Below, in pieces: positions 1 to 4,644 of a DNA stretch of 5,780 nt. The position numbers and the translations under genes are program-made. Below the pieces are notes generated by a model, which was not told the origin of the DNA, ran no database searches, and was given only the letters and a program-made list of their open reading frames with translations. Numbering within the stretch: position 1 is the stretch's first letter; every line of letters begins with the position of its first letter. Location: positions 1 to 5,780 of the forward strand of contig PWWA01000047.1 in the NCBI GenBank assembly GCA_003562145.1, read 5' to 3'. This stretch comes from Candidatus Woesearchaeota archaeon. Lineage in GTDB: Archaea; Nanobdellota; Nanobdellia; Woesearchaeales; 21-14-0-10-32-9.

Positions 1-1
1 A

Positions 2-769
2 AAAGCCCTTGATGATAGTGTCGGTCTCTCAGGATTTTTGGGTAGAATGTTAGGCTTCTTTTTTCACAATCTTATAAAAAAGTCTATTAAGAAATTCGAT
101 TTCTATATTACCGCTATTCCAAACCTAGAATGTGATGCAAAGAAAATTCGAGTTGACGCTTTTTGGTTGCCTAACCCTTTGAAATCTTCTTTTTTTAAAA
201 AACCAAAAAAATTGAAATTTGAAGGAAATCCTTCAGTATTTTTTCCTACAAGGATTCACACCATGAAAGCACCAGATTTAGGTTTTAAGATTTTTGAAAA
301 AATATTATCTGAATTTCCAAACGCTAAATTACATTTAATTAGATATCCTGAAAGGTTCTCTCAGTATAAAAAATACGAATCTTATTTAAAAGATATTGAG
401 AGCAAGATTGTGTGGCATGATTTTATAAATCGAGAAGAATTGCCAAGTTTTTATGTGTCTCCTGATCTGGTTCTAGGTGCATTTGGAAAAGGATTGCTAA
501 ATTTAGTAGAATTGGAAGCCATGGCGGCGGGTGCCGCGGTAGTTAGTTGGGACAAATACGAGTTTATTAAGAAGGATTTGGATGAATTACCTGATTTAGC
601 TTTAAAAATATTGAGAGACAAAAAATTTAGGGTTGAGTATCGCAAAAAAAGCAGGGCTTTTGTAAGAGAAAAGCATGGCGCGCAGAGAATAGCAAAAATA
701 TATAAATCTATTATTGGAGGTAGTAAATTTGATGATTCTAGAAGAAAAAACGGCAAAAGGATTGCATGA
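2..769 (+). CDS. Glycosyltransferase, GT-B fold, C-terminal part (start outside window)
   Basis: The frame is open from the window edge, so the TTG at 38 is not the real start and the gene begins upstream; 255 residues are visible. The recognisable part is the nucleotide-sugar-binding C-terminal half of a GT-B (GT1/GT4-like) glycosyltransferase. A short beta strand, VFFPTRIH, opens the second Rossmann domain (about 235-262). It is followed by an ALHLIRYPE-like strand, and the donor-site block ending in ELEAMAAG lies at about 470-530. The glutamate of EAMA (codon 515-517) is present. The residue eight positions before it, usually the first Glu of the EX7E motif, is Gly. In related families with a D-x-x-(L/I)-G-x-(F/Y)-G pattern this substitution is common, so activity is not ruled out. 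It would transfer a sugar from a nucleotide donor to a glycan or lipid acceptor in the cytoplasm. Its 3' end overlaps the methyltransferase start by 38 bases, which suggests an operon. GC is about 33%. Confidence 0.82.
   Translation, partial: KALDDSVGLSGFLGRMLGFFFHNLIKKSIKKFDFYITAIPNLECDAKKIRVDAFWLPNPLKSSFFKKPKKLKFEGNPSVFFPTRIHTMKAPDLGFKIFEKILSEFPNAKLHLIRYPERFSQYKKYESYLKDIESKIVWHDFINREELPSFYVSPDLVLGAFGKGLLNLVELEAMAAGAAVVSWDKYEFIKKDLDELPDLALKILRDKKFRVEYRKKSRAFVREKHGAQRIAKIYKSIIGGSKFDDSRRKNGKRIA
716..721 (+). promoter_or_regulatory. Ribosome-binding site of the methyltransferase
   Basis: GGAGGT lies 10 bases before the ATG at 732, inside the end of the glycosyltransferase frame. This strong Shine-Dalgarno match fixes the methyltransferase start at 732 and shows that translation begins within the upstream gene. 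Confidence 0.75.
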
Positions 770-827
770 AGAAATACGACGCGTCATAAGAGAAAGGAAG
801 TTTGGCAGATATTTAGATGTTGGTTGT

Positions 828-836
828 GGCTCAGGG
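828..836 (+). repeat. Target-site duplication, left copy
   Basis: GGCTCAGGG here is repeated exactly at 1733-1741; with the next G the shared string is 10 bases (828-837 and 1733-1742). Because the element itself starts with G, the true duplication could be 8, 9 or 10 bases. The inverted-repeat alignment favours 9. In the methyltransferase these are the codons Gly-Ser-Gly of motif I. Confidence 0.88.
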
Positions 837-855
837 GGTAAAGTAAATTATTGTG
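837..855 (+). repeat. Left terminal inverted repeat of the insertion sequence
   Basis: It begins GGTAAAGTAA and ends GTG at 853-855. It aligns with the reverse complement of 1714-1732 at 13 of 19 positions, 9 of the first 10. The transposase stop codon (TAA on the minus strand, 848-850) lies inside it, so the coding region runs into the element's end. Confidence 0.7.
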
Positions 856-1633
856 TGTTCTGGTTCCAATGATGGAACCAGAGGTTGAAGAAGGCGTGTG
901 CGCCTTCTTGGCTTTGGAATGTGGAGAACCATTTTATTCTTCGTTTGATTTCTCTGTTTAATCTTTCTATGAACCAGTTTTGTCCTATTCCGCTGTCTTT
1001 TACGTGGCGTTTTTTGTGTTCTTTCCAGTGCCATCCCATGGTTTTGTATATTGCTGCGCTGTATTGGAATAGGCCGTCTGTGATGATTTTTGTTGGTCGC
1101 TCTCCTGCTACGTGGAGAGCGTCTTTTATGAGTTTTCTTGCGTCTGAGTAGAGTCTGCTTTTGCTTATGTGCCAGCTTAGTACTTGTTTGGTTTGTTTGC
1201 ATCTGACTATCCAGAGCCAGTATCCTTGTCCTTGGATGCGTATGTATGTTTCGTCTGCGTGCCATACTGTGGAAACAGGGTTTTTTCGTCGAGGAATGGG
1301 TTTCTTTGAGTCTTTAACCCATTGTCTTATGGTTTGATGGCTGACCCTGACGTTAAATGCTTTCTTTATGATCTTGGTTATGCCTCTTAGCGAGGCACAA
1401 ACTCTTAAAGAAGTGTACATTTCCACAGCAAAACTTATGATTTCACTAAAGTAATTTCGTCTGGGCAAGTCGCTTGTCCAGACAAACCTAAAACTGCACC
1501 TTCTGCATTTGTATCTCTGGATTCCTTGCTTGTTCTTGCCGTCTCTCCAAAAGTTTTCCTCGCTGCACTTTTTGCAGCGCGGCAAAAGCGAACCTTTTTT
1601 ATAGCTAAAGCTACTTAGATCTGTTTGTATCAA
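848..1633 (-). CDS. DDE transposase with N-terminal zinc ribbon, IS6/IS240-like
   Basis: This 261-residue protein would cut and join the element's ends. An N-terminal zinc ribbon uses Cys20, Cys23, Cys43 and Cys46 (PRCKKC and YKCRRC). A helix-turn-helix follows (about 80-110, ending HQTIRQWV). The RNase H-like catalytic domain has Asp127 in WHADETY, Asp186 in ITDG, and Glu223 in FIERLNR with a basic residue (Lys230) seven later. Spacing (58 residues between the aspartates, 36 from Asp186 to Glu) and the ERLNREIKRR block resemble IS6/IS240-type enzymes; zinc-ribbon forms are known in archaea. Nothing is missing, so it is probably active. The start taken is TTG at 1633, with GGAG 11 bases before it. 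There is no ATG in this frame before residue 72, and a TGA lies three codons upstream. A short upstream ORF in another frame (1630-1653) ends on this start and might feed into it by frameshifting. Confidence 0.9.
   Translation of the reverse strand: MIQTDLSSFSYKKGSLLPRCKKCSEENFWRDGKNKQGIQRYKCRRCSFRFVWTSDLPRRNYFSEIISFAVEMYTSLRVCASLRGITKIIKKAFNVRVSHQTIRQWVKDSKKPIPRRKNPVSTVWHADETYIRIQGQGYWLWIVRCKQTKQVLSWHISKSRLYSDARKLIKDALHVAGERPTKIITDGLFQYSAAIYKTMGWHWKEHKKRHVKDSGIGQNWFIERLNREIKRRIKWFSTFQSQEGAHAFFNLWFHHWNQNTQ
859..882. repeat. Perfect inverted repeat, 10 bp arms, 4-base loop
   Basis: TCTGGTTCCA, loop ATGA, TGGAACCAGA. It lies in the last codons of the transposase, just inside the left terminal repeat. 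A 10 bp perfect stem with a tight loop is not expected by chance in a sequence this short. Confidence 0.85.
888..909. repeat. Perfect inverted repeat, 9 bp arms, 4-base loop
   Basis: AAGAAGGCG, loop TGTG, CGCCTTCTT. It sits only five bases from the preceding 10 bp hairpin, giving a tandem pair at the 3' end of the transposase gene. No T-run follows directly on either strand, so it is not a typical intrinsic terminator. Confidence 0.85.
1098..1121. repeat. Perfect inverted repeat, 8 bp arms, 8-base loop
   Basis: CGCTCTCC and GGAGAGCG flank an 8-base loop within the transposase codons for the HVAGERP region. On the + strand it is followed by GTCTTTT-like sequence after one T, weakly terminator-like in the antisense direction. 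Confidence 0.75.
1295..1323. repeat. Perfect inverted repeat, 8 bp arms, 13-base loop
   Basis: AATGGGTT pairs with AACCCATT across a 13-base loop inside the transposase gene, in the linker between the helix-turn-helix and the catalytic domain. Confidence 0.65.
1459..1483. repeat. Inverted repeat, 11 bp arms with one wobble, 3-base loop
   Basis: GTCTGGGCAAG, loop TCG, CTTGTCCAGAC. The single non-Watson-Crick position is G·U in RNA of the + strand but A·C in transposase mRNA, so the full 11 bp stem forms only in antisense RNA. Confidence 0.8.
1561..1579. repeat. Perfect inverted repeat, 7 bp arms, 5-base loop
   Basis: CGCTGCA and TGCAGCG around CTTTT, formed by the codons of the first zinc-ribbon knuckle (RCKKCS). 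The coding symmetry of two Cys codons partly explains this one. A weaker 6 bp pair (TGCCTC/GAGGCA) lies at 1381-1397. Confidence 0.55.
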
Positions 1634-1653
1634 TTTTTTTCACGCTCCGGCAT
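1630..1653 (-). CDS. Possible 7-codon leader ORF overlapping the transposase start
   Basis: ATG at 1653-1651 opens the frame MPEREKN with TGA at 1632-1630. The TGA overlaps the TTG start of the transposase (1633-1631), the same overlap style used by the minus-strand gene cluster. The frame crosses an A7 run (1634-1640). A -1 slip on A-AAA-AAT would join it to the transposase, adding about eight residues. The ATG is about 30 bases from the TATA-box centre, fitting nearly leaderless archaeal initiation. Alternatively it is chance, or one A is missing from the run. Confidence 0.35.
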   Translation of the reverse strand: MPEREKN

Positions 1654-1679
1654 CGGCAGCTTCAGCTGCCGTTGTCCGG
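1647..1679 (-). promoter_or_regulatory. Strong hairpin in the transposase leader, overlapping its translation signals
   Basis: A 7 bp perfect stem (1654-1660 with 1665-1671, loop 1661-1664) extends through a mismatch and two more pairs to a closing CCGG/CCGG pair (1647-1650 with 1676-1679), with one bulged base. In minus-strand RNA the stem contains the leader ATG and part of the GGAG ribosome-binding site (1645-1648). Only transcripts that start upstream of the element's own promoter would carry both arms. This resembles the fold-back arrangements known in IS10/IS50-type elements, which block transposase translation from outside transcripts; the function here is inferred. Confidence 0.65.
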
Positions 1680-1687
1680 TATTTAAA
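1680..1687 (-). promoter_or_regulatory. Archaeal-type TATA box for the transposase
   Basis: Minus-strand TTTAAATA matches the archaeal TATA consensus. With the usual spacing of about 25 bases from the box centre, transcription would start near 1657-1659, inside the leader hairpin, 25 or so bases before the TTG start. A bacterial -10 reading would instead start near 1675 and include most of the hairpin. Confidence 0.6.
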
Positions 1688-1713
1688 GAACAAGCTTAGA
1701 AATAAAGTTTTCC

Positions 1714-1732
1714 CACTTAATCTTACTTAACC
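1714..1732 (-). repeat. Right terminal inverted repeat of the insertion sequence
   Basis: Read on the minus strand it begins GGTTAAGTAA. It holds two TTAAGT copies exactly 10 bases apart (1725-1730 and 1715-1720), one DNA helical turn, which could be a doubled transposase contact. The left end lacks a second copy. Confidence 0.7.
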
Positions 1733-1741
1733 GGCTCAGGG
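1733..1741 (+). repeat. Target-site duplication, right copy
   Basis: This is an exact copy of the GGCTCAGGG at 828-836, directly after the right end of the insertion sequence. It is followed by the in-frame continuation of the methyltransferase. Confidence 0.88.
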
Positions 1742-2245
1742 GCGCTTTTAAAAACTCTGAAAAAGAATTACGTGAAAGGCTTTGCAACTGATATTGATGA
1801 AAAAAGTTTTTCTTATCACGAAAAAAATATTTCTTTTAAAAAAGCTGATTTCAACAAAGGCTTGCCTTTTGAAGGTGGAAAATTCGGGCTAATAACCTGC
1901 ATAGAGATAATTGAGCACGTTGAAAACCAATTTTTTCTATTGCGAAATTTGTCTGATAGATTGGAAAAGAAAGGTTTGCTGATCCTCTCAACTCCTAACA
2001 CGAAAAATGTTTTTAGCAGGCTGCTTTTTTTATTTACTGGCAGGCTCATAAATTTTACTGATAAGGATTTGTCAATCCATATCAATCCGGTGTTTGACAA
2101 CATTTTCCTTGGGAGAATTATTAAGGATACAGGCCTTAAAATACTAAAAAAGCGCTATAGCAAGGCACACATTCCTTTCTTAGGCTATCTGCCTTTGAGG
2201 AATTCTTTTTTTGGGAACAACGTAATATATGTACTTTCTAAGTAA
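1742..2245 (+). pseudogene. Methyltransferase 3' fragment
   Basis: This is the remaining 167 codons, starting at Ala36 of the intact protein. A GTG at 1772 could open a 157-residue frame, but I see no ribosome-binding site before it. It lacks motif I, so any product would not bind SAM properly. The stop TAA at 2243-2245 overlaps the convergent flippase gene by 8 bases (2238-2245). Confidence 0.85.
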
Positions 2246-3530
2246 TTTTTTGTTTTTTCAAATTAATCCTTATATATATGTATAATATGAGCATGCTTGT
2301 GGCTGTTGCTATTATTGCGCCGTTTATTCCTAACAAGTTTATCAAGAAATAGTTCAGGGGAATATTGATTATGAATGCAGCAACTAAGCCTGTGGCGGTT
2401 TTCTTTATGCTCGCCGTGCCTTGCGCGTTAAGAGTGGCAGAATTAATAACAACGAGTATATCTATAGCTGTGGCCAATGAGAATAAAAACGCGGTTAATA
2501 ACGAGAATTCGTATCCGTAAAGAAAGACAACGAACCATATAAGGAACGGCAACAAAATAAATGCTGCGGGAATGCCTATTAGCATGAGCCTGTCAAGCTT
2601 CTTTGTTATATTCAAGGGGTCTTTTACTTTTACAGCCGTGGGAAAAAACACTCGTATAAATGCGCCTGTAATAACCCCTATAATCATTATGCTTGAAAAG
2701 AAATATGCTTGGTACAAGCCAACGCTTCCCGCGCCTAGGAAATAGTTAATCATAACCCTGTCAACATTTCCGAGAAAAGTAACTGCAACTGTTATTATAA
2801 ATGCGTAAGCTCCGTAGTGGAACATTTCTTTGAATTCCCCAGAGTCAAATAAGCCGGGCGTGAAATAATTTCTTAGAAACAACGCTCCAAAAAATGAGAA
2901 TCCAGCATAAATTATGAATGTTGGTATGAACAAGAGCAAAATATTGATGTTGCCAATTATTGCAAGGTATGCGAAGCTAGTAAAAGCCAAGGCATAAGAT
3001 ATTATTGTTATCCAAGACCATTGCCTTTGCTTGTGCAAGCCCCTGAACACGCTTTCTATTAACGAGTTTGAAGACCAAAAAATAACCAGTAAAGCTGTTA
3101 ATAGGAACAAATTATGGCCCATCTTGGTTACAAGCGCTAATTCCTTGTAAAACAAAAAATAAACTGCGGAGAACAAAACCAATGTAATAAGGAAGTAATT
3201 GGTAGCTGTTGAAATAATAATTTTGCGCCTTTTAAAGCTCTCAACATCTGCGAGTTGCCTTGTGACACCTCCCAAAACTCCTAGTCCTATGGGTATTGCA
3301 AGGAACATTGCAAAAGTGTTTATAAGGGTGTACTCCCCGTAGGTTTCAGCTCCAAGAAATCTGCCACCTAAAATGTTCATGACGAACAACAGCCCTTTGG
3401 ACAGGCCCGTTGCAAGAAATACGAATACTAGGCTTTCTATGAATACAAGCATTTGTTTTGTGGGCTTAGCCTTATAAAACCATGAGTAAATACTCGCAAT
3501 TATATCCACAGCCTTTTTTTTAATATTCAA
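2238..3530 (-). CDS. Polysaccharide/lipid-linked glycan flippase, MOP superfamily (Wzx/PST type)
   Basis: This 430-residue hydrophobic protein has about 12-14 predicted membrane segments, the usual size for the PST/Wzx branch. Family features are visible in order: near the N-terminus GRFLGAETYGEYTLI (56-70) followed by a glycine-rich helix and GGVTRQLAD (87-95); mid-protein DRVMINYFLGAGSVGLYQA (257-275); near the C-terminus GINGAIIAT (401-409). It would move a lipid-linked oligosaccharide from the inner to the outer face of the membrane. Start choice: TTG at 3530 overlaps the TGA of the upstream glycosyltransferase in a TTGA junction and has GGGGAT-like sequence 7 bases before it; a GTG at codon 8 is a weaker option. 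It is the last gene of the minus-strand cluster, and its TAG stop (2238-2240) overlaps the convergent methyltransferase by 8 bases. Substrate specificity cannot be read from sequence. Confidence 0.9.
   Translation of the reverse strand: MNIKKKAVDIIASIYSWFYKAKPTKQMLVFIESLVFVFLATGLSKGLLFVMNILGGRFLGAETYGEYTLINTFAMFLAIPIGLGVLGGVTRQLADVESFKRRKIIISTATNYFLITLVLFSAVYFLFYKELALVTKMGHNLFLLTALLVIFWSSNSLIESVFRGLHKQRQWSWITIISYALAFTSFAYLAIIGNINILLLFIPTFIIYAGFSFFGALFLRNYFTPGLFDSGEFKEMFHYGAYAFIITVAVTFLGNVDRVMINYFLGAGSVGLYQAYFFSSIMIIGVITGAFIRVFFPTAVKVKDPLNITKKLDRLMLIGIPAAFILLPFLIWFVVFLYGYEFSLLTAFLFSLATAIDILVVINSATLNAQGTASIKKTATGLVAAFIINIPLNYFLINLLGINGAIIATATSMLILYIYIRINLKKQKIT
2246..2258 (+). terminator. T-rich transcription terminator candidate after the methyltransferase
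   Basis: Directly after the TAA stop lie two runs of six T split by one G. Oligo-T tracts without a hairpin are the usual intrinsic termination signal in archaea. On the other strand the same bases encode the lysine-rich C-terminus of the flippase (KKQK), so coding constraint could also explain it. Confidence 0.45.
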
Positions 3531-4642
3531 ATTAAATCCCCGAATTTCTTTATGTTTGTTTCCCAGTCGAATTCTCTCACAATTCTTTTCCGGATGCTTC
3601 TCCCGAGTTCTTCCCGTTTTTCCGCGTTGTTTTTGAGAAAAATTATTTTCTTTCTTAATTCCTCTTTGTTTCCAGCCTCGAATAATAATCCTGTTTTTTC
3701 TGTGCTTATTATTTCTCTTGTGCCGCCAACGTTACTAGCTATGACTGGTAAGCCTAAAGCGCCTGCTTCGAGCACTGATGTCGGCAGGCCTTCCGAGTAA
3801 GACGGATTAACAAATAAGTCCGATTTAGACAATTCCTCCCTTATTTCTTCACGGCCCAGGCTTCCCCTAAACAAGGCTTTGACTTTTTTCTTTTTTGCCA
3901 TTTCTGCTAATTGTTCTCTGTACGGCCCATCGCCTACTACGACAAGCCTTATTTCAAGCCCTCTGCAGGCTTCCACAAGATCTTGGACGCCCTTCGCGTA
4001 TATAAGCCTTCCAACATAAATAATGGTGAATTCTTTGTTTTTCTTTCTTTTTTTTGCTGGTCTAAAAAAAGCTGTGTCTATGGAATTGTGTATTACAACT
4101 GTTTTTTTTGCTCCTAGTTTCTCGGCAAAAGCTGCGCATGGCTTAGAAACGCCAACAACAACATCTGCTTTTCTGAATATTTTTCTCCCGATAGTCTGGT
4201 CGTAGAGCCATGCCAAAACTGTTACTAACGGGTTTTTGTGTATTACATGCCTATTCCCATGCTCTACATGTATAAACTTAGTCGAATTTTTTTTCTTTTT
4301 CAATTTCCCTGCATACACCATGCCTAAGTAGCTTGTTGTGAAGAACCTGGTATTAGTGATAACTGCATCATAATCATTTGTAAGAATTCTCCCAACCAAT
4401 TTTTTATATTCTTTATTGATGCGCGGAAGTGTATAAGTCCCCCCCAGTATTCCGAGGCAAGGCAATCTGTAAATGCTAATTAATTTGTATACTTCTTCTT
4501 GCTTGCTATTAGTAAGGTTGAAAGTCAAAACATCAATTTTTATTCCGCGTTGTGCAAGCCTTGCAGAAAGGTCAAGTGCAAAGTTCTCGAGCCCTCCTTT
4601 AAACGGGTGGAAATGCGCCGCTAAGACGAGGGCTCTTTTCAT
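3527..4642 (-). CDS. Glycosyltransferase family 4 (GT-B, retaining)
   Basis: This 371-residue protein is full length for GT4. The N-terminal acceptor domain opens with KRALVLAAHFHPFKGGLEN, the typical P-x-x-G-G-x-E loop (13-19), and carries HVEHGNRH (125-132). The C-terminal donor domain starts at IIYVGRLIYAKG (207-218) and has VVGDGP (235-240). The EX7E pair is Glu284 and Glu292 in SEGLPTSVLEAG, followed by LPVIASNVGGTREII. All key residues are present, so it is probably active, adding a sugar from a nucleotide donor to a membrane-anchored glycan in the cytoplasm. A TTG at 4648 would overlap the upstream stop, but ATG at 4642 is the better start: it has GGTGA (4650-4654) 7 bases ahead, whereas the TTG would be only one base from it. 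Two bases separate the upstream TGA from the ATG, and the flippase start overlaps its own stop, indicating a translationally coupled operon. The sugar and linkage are unknown. Confidence 0.92.
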   Translation of the reverse strand: MKRALVLAAHFHPFKGGLENFALDLSARLAQRGIKIDVLTFNLTNSKQEEVYKLISIYRLPCLGILGGTYTLPRINKEYKKLVGRILTNDYDAVITNTRFFTTSYLGMVYAGKLKKKKNSTKFIHVEHGNRHVIHKNPLVTVLAWLYDQTIGRKIFRKADVVVGVSKPCAAFAEKLGAKKTVVIHNSIDTAFFRPAKKRKKNKEFTIIYVGRLIYAKGVQDLVEACRGLEIRLVVVGDGPYREQLAEMAKKKKVKALFRGSLGREEIREELSKSDLFVNPSYSEGLPTSVLEAGALGLPVIASNVGGTREIISTEKTGLLFEAGNKEELRKKIIFLKNNAEKREELGRSIRKRIVREFDWETNIKKFGDLI

Positions 4643-4644
4643 TC

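Larger units (their letters stand above)
732..872 (+). pseudogene. Methyltransferase 5' fragment reading into the insertion sequence
   Basis: Translation from the ATG at 732 yields 35 native residues ending in GCGSG. It then runs through the left end of the insertion sequence for 11 foreign codons to a TGA at 870-872. The stop lies in the loop and 3' arm of a perfect hairpin (859-882). The 46-residue product holds motif I only and cannot form a methyltransferase fold. Confidence 0.8.
837..1732 (-). mobile_element. Insertion sequence, IS6/IS240-like, about 896 bp, complete
   Basis: The element has imperfect terminal inverted repeats, a single full-length transposase gene on the minus strand, and direct target duplications outside. 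The ends match at 9 of the first 10 bases (GGTAAAGTAA against GGTTAAGTAA) and 13 of 19 overall. The length is normal for IS6-type elements. That family usually makes 8 bp duplications; here the shared repeat is 9-10 bp and an 8 bp reading needs the inverted repeats shifted by one base. The family call therefore rests mainly on the transposase. GC is about 42%, against 33% in the gene it interrupts. The element contains an unusual number of perfect short inverted repeats, listed separately. Confidence 0.85.
732..2245 (+). pseudogene. Class I SAM-dependent methyltransferase, disrupted by an insertion sequence
   Basis: Joining 732-836 to 1742-2245 (dropping the insertion and one copy of the target duplication) gives one uninterrupted 202-residue protein. 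It shows the standard class I methyltransferase order. Motif I DVGCGSG (residues 29-35) binds SAM, the acidic end of strand 2 is in ATDID (Asp52), and the adenine-side Asp71 is in KADF. A post-motif block EIIEHV (90-95) and LSTPN (about 117-121) resemble Methyltransf_11/UbiG-type enzymes. The family transfers a methyl group from SAM to small molecules or sugars; next to glycosyltransferases, glycan O-methylation is my inference. The insertion falls between the codons for Gly35 and Ala36, inside the SAM-binding loop, so no functional enzyme is expected. Neither half has other frameshifts or stops, so the event looks recent. Base composition (about 33% GC) matches the upstream glycosyltransferase, with which it overlaps. 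Confidence 0.88.

Noticed and set aside
38..40. TTG at 38 as the start of the first glycosyltransferase
   Set aside because: The frame stays open to the window edge and the visible protein is only the C-terminal half of a GT-B enzyme, so the gene starts outside.
885..1151. Plus-strand 88-residue frame opposite the transposase
   Set aside because: It is a shadow of the transposase with no ribosome-binding site or recognisable domain.
831..1265. Minus-strand 144-residue frame in the insertion sequence
   Set aside because: It is very Arg/Lys/Thr-rich, resembles no domain, and is an out-of-frame reading of the transposase gene.
1281..1286. Run of six T on the + strand as a terminator
   Set aside because: It lies inside the transposase gene, encodes part of it on the other strand, and has no + strand gene ahead of it.
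837..1732. Group II intron or intein in the methyltransferase
   Set aside because: The inserted segment carries a DDE transposase on the opposite strand, terminal inverted repeats and a target duplication, and has no splicing or reverse-transcriptase features.
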